A stretch of 10,766 nucleotides of DNA from Phycisphaerales bacterium UBA2402 (GCA_002343715.1 DDSA01000112.1:1-10766); one strand, 5' to 3'; positions 1 to 7,382 are shown, counted from the stretch's first letter. Notes: generated from the sequence alone by a model not told the origin. Program-made: numbers and translations.

Positions 1-885
1 GGTGCTGGCGTCGATGTCGGCCCAGACAGGTTGAGGAAGCCCATCGCCATCGGGGTGAGCAATGATCGAGGTGATGCCGTGCTGCGCCTCGATCGTCGCG
101 GGGTGGGAAGACGAGCCGATGGGTCCGAAGACGTCGATCGTCCCGATGCGCCCCGAACTCGCGTCGATGGTGCCCGCCAGCCAGCCCGCGCCGGGGGCAA
201 CGGGTTGGCCGATTCTCACCCGCGACAACACGCCGCCCGAACTCGCGCGGAGCACGCCGATCTCTGAGAGTTCGTTCGCCTGGACCATGCCGATCGCAAC
301 GACACTGGAATCGGCGATGGACCCGGTGGTTGTGACCACACCGGCGACCTTTCCACCGGCGGATGCGGTTCCTACCTGCAAACGCATTATGGTCCCGCAT
401 GTGACATTGCCGATGTCCGTCTCGTTCGGCGGCGGCTCAACCGTGCCCGGGATGTTCCCGGACACCGCCGCGGCCAGCCGCACCTGCGAAAGCACGGACG
501 CTGTTCCGGTGAGTCCGCCCCAGTGCGTACCCGCCGCACTGAGCGGGGTGCTTGCCTCAAACTCGCCAAACTCGTCAACACCTCTCGCAATCAGAATATC
601 GAACGTGGAACTGCTGCTGTGGGTACCGCTGAGACTGATCCGCCCGATTCGGCTCGTGCCGCCCGATGAACGGATGCGAATGATCCGGGTGTTGTCGCTC
701 ACGGTCAACGAGATCGGTTCGCCATCGTCTTTGCATGTGTACACGATGCTGCCGGTGATCGGCACTTCTTCGATGCACACGGTCGAGCATCCGCCGCACG
801 CCTGGGCGGCGGCTTGCTGAGTCCTAAAACCCGACCCCCCCCCTAACAGAATCGCGAGAGTCACGGCGAACAAGCGGAATCTCAT
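1..885 (-). CDS. Secreted repeat-rich (beta-helix-like) surface protein, cut by the left edge of the window
   Basis: This 295-codon reading frame begins at the ATG at 883-885 and runs off the left edge. The start is supported by a strong ribosome site, AAGGAG, 8 bases upstream. Residues 1 to about 27 form a signal peptide (MRFRLFAVTLAILLGGG...), so the protein is probably exported. Residues about 30-40 hold a Cys cluster (ACGGC...VC). The rest consists of short beta-rich turns rich in Gly, Ile, Thr and Ser, for example GRIGTIDVFGPIGSSSHPAT, which suggests a parallel beta-helix; this is inference. It is a paralogue of the protein encoded at 4775-6280. Shared stretches include AGTHWGGL with GARHWQGI, VSGNIPGT with ISGNLDGP, IMRLQV with VFRLQV, and SGRIGTIDVFGPI with YGSIGQIRCTGPI. 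It follows the FGE-fold gene at 824-1939 with a 62-bp overlap, and the same gene order recurs further right. Nine consecutive Gs encode residues 15-17. The C-terminus, possibly dockerin-bearing like its paralogue, is outside the window. The molecular function is unknown. Confidence 0.85.
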   Translation of the reverse strand, partial: MRFRLFAVTLAILLGGGSGFRTQQAAAQACGGCSTVCIEEVPITGSIVYTCKDDGEPISLTVSDNTRIIRIRSSGGTSRIGRISLSGTHSSSSTFDILIARGVDEFGEFEASTPLSAAGTHWGGLTGTASVLSQVRLAAAVSGNIPGTVEPPPNETDIGNVTCGTIMRLQVGTASAGGKVAGVVTTTGSIADSSVVAIGMVQANELSEIGVLRASSGGVLSRVRIGQPVAPGAGWLAGTIDASSGRIGTIDVFGPIGSSSHPATIEAQHGITSIIAHPDGDGLPQPVWADIDAST

Positions 886-1939
886 GACGAGTACTCCTTC
901 TTCGGCGAACCCAACAAGCGCCGACCAGCGTCCAGAATAGGCTGGCCGTCCCGGCGGAAGGAATGGTCGCTATTCGGAAGCCACCATCGAAGCCAGATCC
1001 TGATGGGCCGTCCCCACCAAAGACATTCACCCGGTCGGCGTTTCGAGCCGAATCAACGCCGCCGCCGACGGCTGACCCATCGAGCACGCGATACATATCC
1101 CCGTTCACGATCAGGATTTCCTCGGTCCACTCTCTTCCACAGCCCGCGACATCGAGCAGCCCCCACGGTGACCGGGTATTGGGGTACGACATGAGGGGAA
1201 TGCGTCTCTCCGCGCTGGCCGGCAGCACAAACCCGGAGTTTGCTTCACCAGTCCCCGGAGGTCCATAGTTGAGCGGCGTGTCGTTGCTGTTGGAATAGAG
1301 CCACCAGCCGTCTCGGGTCGGGTTGGCGGGGTCGTAGTGAGCACCCTTCAGCCATTCATCGAGTGAGGGAATCCAGTAGCGAGCGCCCGGACTTCGGGTC
1401 GCCTGATCGCTGAACTGGCCCGGCGCGGGATAGGCGAACGTCGCCGTGTCGTACGCGCCGTTGGCGATGGCCGAGAGCGCGACCCCCTTGTCGTTGTGCA
1501 GCCAGTTGCAGAACCTCGCGCTGGTGCGCCAGTCGATGCCGTAGACGGGCCTGTTTCCCGCATCCGCCTCGGCGCGCAGCCGGAACCGCCGCCCCGCCCC
1601 GGTGTACGTCGGGTCCAATTCCGCGCCCCAGGTGATGGGGATGGGCATGATGTGGTCGGGCACCGCATCCGGCCGCGCCTTGAAGGTGTTGAAGAACTCC
1701 AGCCACTGCGCCGTGGTGACCTCAGAGCGGCTCAACTTGAACTCGTAGCCCACGCTCCCCCGCCCCGTCACGCGCCCCGTTGGGTCCGGGCCGTTGTACG
1801 CCGGGTTCCACGACGCGCCGATGGTCACGAAGTCGATGCCGCTGGGGTCGGGCTGCGCGAAGGTAGGGGCCGCGAGCGATAACACCGCAGCCGCGGCCCG
1901 AGGCGCGGTCAACCTCGATGATCGGTGTTCGTTCGGCAT
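824..1939 (-). CDS. Secreted FGE-sulfatase (SUMF1-fold) protein with PEP-CTERM-like tail, copy A
   Basis: The product is 371 residues. The ATG at 1937-1939 is chosen over the upstream ATG at 1993 because a promoter lies at 1962-1990 and GGGAG sits 8 bases before 1939. Residues 1-28 are a signal peptide ending APTFA. The body follows the formylglycine-generating-enzyme fold (PF03781-type): VTTAQWLEFFNTF, then RPVYGIDWRTSARFCNWL, YWIPSLDEWLKGAHYDPA, SPWGLLDVAGCGREWTEE and a closing GGFRIA. The cysteine pair used by true formylglycine-generating enzymes is absent from the segment before GGFRIA, so catalysis is unlikely. A binding or structural role is inferred, because the fold is related to C-type lectins. 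The end (IPSAGTASLFWTLVGACWVRRRRS) resembles PEP-CTERM-type sorting signals. About 23 further residues are read from the overlapping start of the next gene; the stop apparently once near RRRR, as in copy B, has been lost. Copy B is at 6307-7382. Confidence 0.85.
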   Translation of the reverse strand: MPNEHRSSRLTAPRAAAAVLSLAAPTFAQPDPSGIDFVTIGASWNPAYNGPDPTGRVTGRGSVGYEFKLSRSEVTTAQWLEFFNTFKARPDAVPDHIMPIPITWGAELDPTYTGAGRRFRLRAEADAGNRPVYGIDWRTSARFCNWLHNDKGVALSAIANGAYDTATFAYPAPGQFSDQATRSPGARYWIPSLDEWLKGAHYDPANPTRDGWWLYSNSNDTPLNYGPPGTGEANSGFVLPASAERRIPLMSYPNTRSPWGLLDVAGCGREWTEEILIVNGDMYRVLDGSAVGGGVDSARNADRVNVFGGDGPSGSGFDGGFRIATIPSAGTASLFWTLVGACWVRRRRSTRHEIPLVRRDSRDSVRGGVGF

Positions 1940-1961
1940 GGTGGCGCTCCCGTCTGTAACA

Positions 1962-1990
1962 ACTATGCCACACGTTTGGGATGATGCCAA
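1962..1990 (-). promoter_or_regulatory. Sigma-70-type promoter of cassette A
   Basis: On the minus strand, TTGGCA (1985-1990) is separated by exactly 17 bases from CATAGT (1962-1967), and TGG directly before the -10 box gives an extended -10. The start of transcription would fall near 1955, leaving a leader of about 16 bases before the ATG at 1939. The same boxes, with the same 17-base spacing and the flanks TTTTTG and ACAGACGG, occur upstream of copy B at 7611-7639. Bases outside the boxes and the CGTGTGG block differ, which suggests selection on the promoter. A perfect palindrome GAGATATCTC (2001-2010) lies just upstream. Confidence 0.6.
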
Positions 1991-2209
1991 CAAAAATGCA
2001 GAGATATCTCACATAAATGCACAATCGTGGGGCCACGGCTGGCCAAACGGCCGCGCCCGCGGAGGCTGCGGCTGCACGACGATATTCACTCTCACATTCT
2101 CGCGCGGGCGAGGAGTGGGCGAGGCAACACAGGGCGCGCCGCTGAGACCCGGCGGGGGTGGGCCGACGTGGGCGGATCGGGCGGGTCTGGTCGGTCTTTC
2201 AACAGCCCA
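1991..2209. other. Intergenic region between the DHS-like gene and promoter A
   Basis: About 220 bp lie between the stop of the deoxyhypusine-synthase-like gene and promoter A. I see no coding signal. The part next to the promoter is AT-rich and holds the palindrome GAGATATCTC (2001-2010) flanked by two TGCATTT copies on the minus strand. A GGCC-GTTT-GGCC inverted repeat occurs further right (around 2041-2052), but no T-run follows it, so no convincing terminator for the upstream gene was found. Confidence 0.4.
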
Positions 2210-3340
2210 CTACCCCCGGCTGCCCACGCGCTTCTTGCCTTCGATGAACCCGGGTGCCCCGCCGCCGCGCTCGAACATGTCGGCGAACTTGAAGGCCTTG
2301 CGCGACTTCCACGCCTTGCGGTGGAAGGCGTCGCTGGCGAGGAGCGGGAAGAGGGCGGACAACTCGCCGAAGACCATCTGCTCGTGGACGACATCGACCT
2401 TGCCCCAACTGCACGCCTCGCGGAGGGTGGAGCCGGAGAGGGCGCCGTCGCGGCTGTCGGCCACGGTCATCTGGATCGCGTACTTGTGCATCCCGATATC
2501 ACCCCTGGCCTTGCCTCCCTTGCGTTCGGCGAGCAGTTCCGCCGCGACGACGATGTCCTGGGCGAAGTTCTTGGGAACGCCCCCGCCGAGCATGAGCAGG
2601 CCGGTGTCCTTGCAGGCGAGTTTGATGTCGGTGAGTTCGCGGAAGTCCTTGCCGCTGTCGAAGGCGACGTACCCCTCCCCCTTCTCGTTGCGCTCGACCT
2701 GGTGCAGGACGATGCCGAACCCGGCGGAGCAGTCGCTGAAGGCGGGGCAGAAGATGGGGACGCGCTTCTGGTGCGCGGTCTTGACGAGGCTCTCGTTCCT
2801 GGCGTGGTGCTTGACGAGGTAGGCCCCCATCGCGTCGATGAACTCGCGGCTGGAATAAGCGCCGGGCTCGAAGAGGTCAAAGATCTTCTTCGTCGTGTCG
2901 TCGCAATCCCGCAGGTCGTCCTCGTTGATGTAGGTGTCGTAGATGCGGTCGATCATCAGGTTCCGCAGCGTCACATCGTCCACCGGCGGGGCCTCGGGGC
3001 TGCCGGGGGCGATGTAGTGCTTGAAGCCCAGGCCCTCGAAGAAATCCTGATCGACGATGTTGGCCCCGGTCGAGACGATCGCGTCCACCATGTTGTTCTC
3101 GAGGAGCGTGATGATCGCCTTCTTGAGGCCGGCGGAGATGAGCGAGCCCGCCAGCGTGAGGATGACGGCGCACTCCTTGTCCTTGAGCATCATCGAATAA
3201 ATGTCGGCCGCGTTCGCGAGCGTGCGGCTGCTGTAGGCCATCTTGCGGTAGGCGTCGATGATGGGGCGGGCGTCGAACGCCGCGATATCGACGTGCTTGA
3301 CGGGGTTGGCGAGCAGTTCCTTCTTCGTCCACTGGGCCAT
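2210..3340 (-). CDS. Deoxyhypusine-synthase-family protein (probable NAD-dependent polyamine aminobutyl-transferase)
   Basis: The product is 376 residues, close to the roughly 370 of eukaryotic deoxyhypusine synthase. The ATG at 3338-3340 is preferred because GGAG lies 6 bases upstream; TTG (3358) and ATG (3352) in frame are alternatives. Family features are clear: VSTGANIVDQDFF for the NAD-binding region, CPAFSDCSAGFGIVLHQV, GGGVPKN with the lysine that aligns with the catalytic lysine of the human enzyme (GGGVVKH), and REACSWGKV near the end. The reaction of the family is NAD-dependent transfer of an aminobutyl group from spermidine. In eukaryotes and archaea the acceptor is eIF5A, which bacteria lack. 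Bacterial homologues are therefore thought to act on free polyamines, for example making homospermidine; that is inference here. It stands alone between two surface-protein cassettes, in the same direction, with no obvious polyamine-pathway neighbour in the window. It is likely cytoplasmic, as no signal peptide is visible. Confidence 0.9.
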   Translation of the reverse strand: MAQWTKKELLANPVKHVDIAAFDARPIIDAYRKMAYSSRTLANAADIYSMMLKDKECAVILTLAGSLISAGLKKAIITLLENNMVDAIVSTGANIVDQDFFEGLGFKHYIAPGSPEAPPVDDVTLRNLMIDRIYDTYINEDDLRDCDDTTKKIFDLFEPGAYSSREFIDAMGAYLVKHHARNESLVKTAHQKRVPIFCPAFSDCSAGFGIVLHQVERNEKGEGYVAFDSGKDFRELTDIKLACKDTGLLMLGGGVPKNFAQDIVVAAELLAERKGGKARGDIGMHKYAIQMTVADSRDGALSGSTLREACSWGKVDVVHEQMVFGELSALFPLLASDAFHRKAWKSRKAFKFADMFERGGGAPGFIEGKKRVGSRG

Positions 3341-3623
3341 GCGAAACTCCATGTTCAACGCCGCGGATCGTGACGGACCCGCGGCAGACCGGCCAAGCCC
3401 CCCCTGGCCACACGTGATGGATGGGTCGCCGGGGGTGGCGGCGACTGGGGGGATTATTGGCGCGGCAACGGCGGTGTACGAACACCGGCGGCCACGCCGA
3501 TGGGTGGGTCGGGCCGCTCCGGGCCTCGATTCCGCGGCCGGCTTGGGTCACCACTCGGAGTCTGCTCCGAAAGCGCGGGGTAGACGTGGCGCAACCGGGC
3601 GCGCGAGTGGACCGTCAGAAGAA
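3341..3623. other. Non-coding gap upstream of the DHS-like gene
   Basis: No supported gene is present here. The stretch is very G/C-rich and contains small inverted repeats such as TCGGAG-TCTG-CTCCGA (3555-3570), which is not followed by a T-run on either strand. The promoter of the DHS-like gene should lie in its left part, but I could not identify a -35/-10 pair with confidence; AATAAT on the minus strand around 3453-3460 is the only AT-rich hexamer of note. Confidence 0.4.
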
Positions 3624-3643
3624 CCCCCGCGGCGGCGCGGGGG
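3615..3643 (-). terminator. Terminator-like hairpin after the dockerin gene
   Basis: CCCCCGCG (3624-3631) pairs perfectly with CGCGGGGG (3636-3643) across a 4-base loop. Read on the minus strand the stem is followed by TTCTTCT, a weak T-rich tail. It lies about 30 bases after the stop codon at 3674-3676, the right place to end transcription of cassette B. The poor T-run keeps confidence moderate. Confidence 0.5.
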
Positions 3644-3673
3644 GGCGGTGAAACTCGGTGAGTGAATGGGCCG

Positions 3674-4774
3674 TCAGTCGCAGCCGCCGTTCTCCCAGTT
3701 GACGAAGAACCACTCGACATCCGGCCCGTCCACGCCGCCATCGCAGTTGACATCGCCTTCCGGCTCGCCCGCGGACCAGGCGTTGAAGAAAGCCTCGACA
3801 TCGCCGCCATCCACGCCGCCGTTGTGGTCGAAGTCGGCGGGGCAGGGGCAGTCGGGGTCATCGGGTTCGCCGGTGCCGGTGCTGCTGAGCTGGGTCAGGT
3901 AGAAGCCGTAGGTGAAGTCCCGCACCGGGGGAGGCGAGTTGGGCGGGTCGGGTAGGATCAGATCGCAGTACAGCGCCGTTGGTGCGGCGGCGCTGCGGCG
4001 GACCTCGTACCAGCCCGCGGGGAACTTCCACGAGCCGTTGCCCAGGATCGAGACATCGCGGCTGAAGCCCGAATCCAGCCCGCGCTTGACGGTCACGGCG
4101 TACCGCGTCGGGCTGATGAGCGTCTCCATGTACGTGCCGTTGACATACCGGACGAACCAGAGGTCAACCGGGGAACCGCTGGCAAGGTCGGTACGCACCG
4201 GCCCGTAGAACCGGACCTTGATGGGGCGCGCCGGCGGAGGGTTCGGCCCGGTCCGGTCGAACTCGTGGGTCCGGATCACCGTCGTCATGTCGTCGTGCGG
4301 GGGGTCGCAGTCTGTTTCGTACAGGTAGAAAGGCGCGAGGCCCACCGCGCCGCCGCCGATGGTGCCGGAGGTTCGGGTGTACACGGGCATGGTGTCGATG
4401 TTGTCCGTGCTGGCGGCGACGCTGAACGAGATAACGGTGGCACCGTTCTCGATGATGACCGGGCCGGAGCAGTAAGCCTCGGGATCGGGTGAGGCTGCGC
4501 CAACCCCGTTGATAATGACCTGTCCCGCCAGTCCCTGAGCCTCATCGATGTTGATGACGCCGGGGACAGCGGTTTCCGGCGGGCTGTTCTGCATCAGTCC
4601 GCCGATGATGACCGCCCTGTCGCTCGGAATCGAGGGGAACCGGAAACGTCCTGCGTGGCTGCCGTACACAATGAAGGAATCGAAACTGTCGCACCAGACC
4701 GTGGGGCGGATCGGCTCGCCGCCGGATGTGTGAAGGGAGTACGTATTGCCGATCTGCACGTCCTGCATGACCAC
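3674..4774 (-). CDS. C-terminal half of the secreted protein: GC-type dockerin-bearing part, separated by an in-frame TAA
   Basis: There are 366 sense codons before TGA at 3674-3676. The frame is exactly that of the 4775-6280 gene: that gene's TAA (4775-4777) is followed immediately by GTG at 4772-4774 in the same frame. This piece has no signal peptide and no ribosome site, so it is best read as the back half of one 868-codon gene. GTG (4774) or ATG (4768) would be the start only if it is translated alone. Residues 1-300 are beta-rich and unrecognised. Residues 309-366 form two dockerin-type repeats, DFDHNGGVDGGDVEAFFNAW and DVNCDGGVDGPDVEWFFVNW, each with a DxNxDGxVDxxD-like calcium loop (Gly replaces the second Asp in the first). 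The ending NGGC-D matches the Gly-Cys ending of planctomycete dockerin-anchored proteins. That domain suggests sorting to, or attachment at, the cell surface; this is inference. Confidence 0.75.
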   Translation of the reverse strand: MVMQDVQIGNTYSLHTSGGEPIRPTVWCDSFDSFIVYGSHAGRFRFPSIPSDRAVIIGGLMQNSPPETAVPGVINIDEAQGLAGQVIINGVGAASPDPEAYCSGPVIIENGATVISFSVAASTDNIDTMPVYTRTSGTIGGGAVGLAPFYLYETDCDPPHDDMTTVIRTHEFDRTGPNPPPARPIKVRFYGPVRTDLASGSPVDLWFVRYVNGTYMETLISPTRYAVTVKRGLDSGFSRDVSILGNGSWKFPAGWYEVRRSAAAPTALYCDLILPDPPNSPPPVRDFTYGFYLTQLSSTGTGEPDDPDCPCPADFDHNGGVDGGDVEAFFNAWSAGEPEGDVNCDGGVDGPDVEWFFVNWENGGCD

Positions 4775-6280
4775 TTAGACTTGGGGCACATCAAGTGTCG
4801 TCACTTCGCCCTCGTACATCTCGTCGATCTTCAGTTTCGTGATGGAACCGGCAAGGATGCGCGGGGCGTCTGGTTTCGCTTCCAGAAACATCCTTCGCAC
4901 GTCTACGGCTTCGATCGTGGCCGCGCGAATAACCCCCTCGGGGTCGGCGGCACCGACGTTCACGCCGTTCATGCCTTCACCGATGCGCAATCCATCAAGG
5001 CCGCGGCCGACGGTCACGGTGCGCAGTTGGCCATAGATCCAGTCTTCGTCGTCCTGCTTGGCCGCCTCCACCGTTCCCTTGAGCAGATTGCCGATGGTCA
5101 CGTTGGCGTTGGGCGCGAATGTGGCCCCGCGGATCACGGCGATGTTGACGTTTTCGGCGACCGTGATGGGCTGCTCGATCGTGCCGCCGACCCAGATCCC
5201 CCACGTCTGGCCGTCGGTGTATGCCCCCGGCGCCCTGAGATATCTCGTGAAGACGGCCTTTTTCAGGTCACCCGCGGTGCGCAGGTTCTCCAGTCGAGCG
5301 GGTTCATAGCCCACCTCGGCCTGCACGTTGCCCACTTGAATGAAGGCGTCGATGTCGTACGCGGCGGTGGGAAGTCCGGAGCCGGTGTGGTTCCACTCAC
5401 CCGTGAAGATCAGGCCCACATCACCCCCGACCAGAATCCCCGGCTCTTCCAGCGAACTGGCGATCGTGATCGGGCCGGTGCACCTGATCTGACCGATGGA
5501 GCCGTAGGGAGCGAGGATGCGGCCGCTGATGCCCGCGGCGTTGGCGTTGGGCGCGACCTCGATGCTGGTGATGCTCACGTTGTTGACGCCCGCCGTAGCA
5601 TCGTGCTTGCAGACGATGTCGCCGCTGATCGAGTTGGACGCGACGATGTGGCCGACAGGGGTGCCATCCGACCCGAAATCGCTGCCCCAGACCTCGATCG
5701 GGACGTTGATATTGCCGCCGGACTGCGGGGTGCCGCTGGTTGTCACTTGCAGGCGAAACACTTTGCCCACCTCAACCTTGGAGCCTGTCGGGCCATCGAG
5801 GTTGCCGGAGATGGAGGCGCAGAGGTGGGTGATTTCGCGGGTGTCCGATCCGTTGACGATGATGCCTTGCCAGTGGCGGGCACCTGCGGGAATCTCCAAG
5901 GCGCTGGAGAGCGGAAACGTGGTCGTTTCCACGCCGGTGATGTCATCGAAGCCGGCAACGAGCACTCGAAGGTTCGGCCAGGTGTAGCCTGTGATCGTGA
6001 CCGGCCCAACATCGGAAAGCACATGCGAGTTCGGGTCCTCGGCGTTGATGCGGATCATCGTGATGTTGTCGGACCCGCACCCGGCATGGGTGCCAGGCGT
6101 GATGTCGATGTCGATGGCCTCATTCGCATCGTACTCGAGCGTTCGACACTGGCCGTTCGCCGTCGACAAGTAGACCTTCACCTCGTTGTCGGCGAAAGCG
6201 ACGGGGGCGGTGGCGGAGAGGAAGAACCCGATGGCGGCGCACAGATAGCCCGCCAGCGGAACGCTGGTGTGTCTTGTCAT
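4775..6280 (-). CDS. Secreted repeat-rich (beta-helix-like) surface protein, N-terminal part
   Basis: The product is 501 residues. The ATG at 6278-6280 has AGGAG 6 bases upstream and lies 27 bases after the stop of the FGE-fold gene, so the two are probably co-transcribed from the promoter at 7611-7639. Residues 1-30 are a signal peptide ending APVAFA. The remainder carries beta-strand turns with alternating hydrophobics and Asn, Gly and Asp (for example IRGATFAPNANVTIGNLLKG), consistent with a parallel beta-helix. It is paralogous to the protein at 1-885 along that fragment's visible length. It stops at TAA (4775-4777), but the same frame continues directly into the dockerin-bearing 3674-4774 segment. 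The natural product was therefore probably about 868 residues, and this ORF alone lacks its anchoring end. No enzymatic motif was recognised. Confidence 0.8.
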   Translation of the reverse strand: MTRHTSVPLAGYLCAAIGFFLSATAPVAFADNEVKVYLSTANGQCRTLEYDANEAIDIDITPGTHAGCGSDNITMIRINAEDPNSHVLSDVGPVTITGYTWPNLRVLVAGFDDITGVETTTFPLSSALEIPAGARHWQGIIVNGSDTREITHLCASISGNLDGPTGSKVEVGKVFRLQVTTSGTPQSGGNINVPIEVWGSDFGSDGTPVGHIVASNSISGDIVCKHDATAGVNNVSITSIEVAPNANAAGISGRILAPYGSIGQIRCTGPITIASSLEEPGILVGGDVGLIFTGEWNHTGSGLPTAAYDIDAFIQVGNVQAEVGYEPARLENLRTAGDLKKAVFTRYLRAPGAYTDGQTWGIWVGGTIEQPITVAENVNIAVIRGATFAPNANVTIGNLLKGTVEAAKQDDEDWIYGQLRTVTVGRGLDGLRIGEGMNGVNVGAADPEGVIRAATIEAVDVRRMFLEAKPDAPRILAGSITKLKIDEMYEGEVTTLDVPQV

Positions 6281-6306
6281 TGACTGCTCCTACTCGAAGA
6301 GGGAGA

Positions 6307-7382
6307 TCACCGTCGGCGACGGAGGCACCATGCTCCCGCCGCCACCGCCACGAGCAACGCGCCCGGGGCGGGAACTGCCGATGCGATTCGTAAGCCGTAA
6401 TTCAGGTCAGGAAGACTCGGATAGTCGCTACCCATTCGGGGAATTGAATCGTTGCCGATATCGAAACGGGACCAGCGCGACCCCAACGCGAGTCGCACAG
6501 GGATGCTGCTTGGCGCAATTGCAGTCTCAGACCATTCGGCCGTGGCCCCCGCCATGTCGAGCAAACCCCACGGCGACTGCACGGTTGGATAGGCACCAGA
6601 GGGATGCGGTAATGCCCATCATCGGGAAGGCTGAACGCTGTGTTGGCCTGGCCAGCACCCGGCGGCCCGTGAATGAGCGGTTCGTTCGTCGCCGCTGGCG
6701 TGTTCCACCACCAGCCTCCGACATTCATGCCGCCGTGGTTGGGGTCGTAGAAGCCGCCCTTGATCCACTCATCCAGCGTGGGGATCCAGTAGCGGGCATC
6801 GGGGTGGTGGGCGAACTGGTCGGTAAAGATGTTGCCGCTTGGGCCGGTGTAGCCGAACGTGCTCACGTCGTAGGCCCCGTTCATCACGGCGGAGAGGTCG
6901 GTGCGTTTGTCGTTGTGCAGCCAGTTGCAGAACATCGCCGCGGTGCGCCACGAGGGGCCGCTGACAGGCAGCAGCCCCGCATCCGGAATCCACGAAGCGA
7001 GCGCGAACCGCGGCGATTGACCTGGTCCGCGGTCTACGCCGCCCCAGCGAACCGGGGCGGTCAGGTGCGGGGCCCTTCCGGCAAATGCTTCGTAGAACTC
7101 CATCCACTGCGCGGTCGTCACTTCCGTGCGACCCAGGCGGTACTCGTAGGGAACGCTGCCGCGGCCGGTGACGGTCTGGTTGACATCCGGCCCGGAGTAC
7201 GCGGGATTGCCCGGCGCGCCGATGGTGACGAAATCAATCCCGCTGGGGTCGGGCTGGGCGAGGGCGTTGGTTGAGAGGATCGCGGCGATGAGGCCGGTAC
7301 GCACAGCGCGAATCGTGCCAAATGAAAACCTATCGCCGCGGGGGAGGGGGTGTTCGGTATGCGGAGCACTTGCTCTGCCCAT
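6307..7382 (-). pseudogene. FGE-sulfatase (SUMF1-fold) protein with PEP-CTERM-like tail, copy B, interrupted by a frameshift
   Basis: This is the paralogue of 824-1939. Mature regions begin identically (QPDPSGIDFVTIGA), followed by VTTAQWMEFYEAF, FCNWLHNDK, YWIPTLDEWIKGGFYDP and HYRIPLV. At about 6592-6594 the frame is lost: upstream sequence continues in one frame to a stop at 6402, while the expected continuation SPWGLLDMAGATAEWSE down to VPAPGALLVAVAAGAWCLRRRR lies in another frame and ends at 6307. Compared with copy A (MSYPNTRSPWG), one base is missing before TATCCAACC. The cysteines of true formylglycine-generating enzymes are absent. The start is uncertain: ATG at 7382 gives a long basic n-region, GTG at 7304 gives a compact signal peptide (MRTGLIAAILSTNALA), and neither has a clear ribosome site. 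A GAGGAG-ATG at 7434 opens a different frame of 34 codons ending at 7330. It could be a true pseudogene or a sequencing error. Confidence 0.7.

Noticed and set aside
62..820. Long plus-strand open frame of 252 codons
   Set aside because: It is the complement of the secreted repeat protein at 1-885, which has a signal peptide, a ribosome site and a paralogue; the plus frame has none of these.
1980..1990. TGGCA as half of a sigma-54 promoter
   Set aside because: The partner TTGC element at the required spacing is missing in both copies, whereas a 17-base-spaced sigma-70 arrangement is present in both.
2027..3373. Plus-strand frame of 448 codons over the DHS-like gene
   Set aside because: Its composition is typical of an antisense shadow in GC-rich DNA, and the minus strand encodes a clear family protein.
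4655..6283. Plus-strand frame of 542 codons
   Set aside because: Rich in Asp, Arg, His and Val as expected from the complement of the secreted protein; no start signal or family motif.
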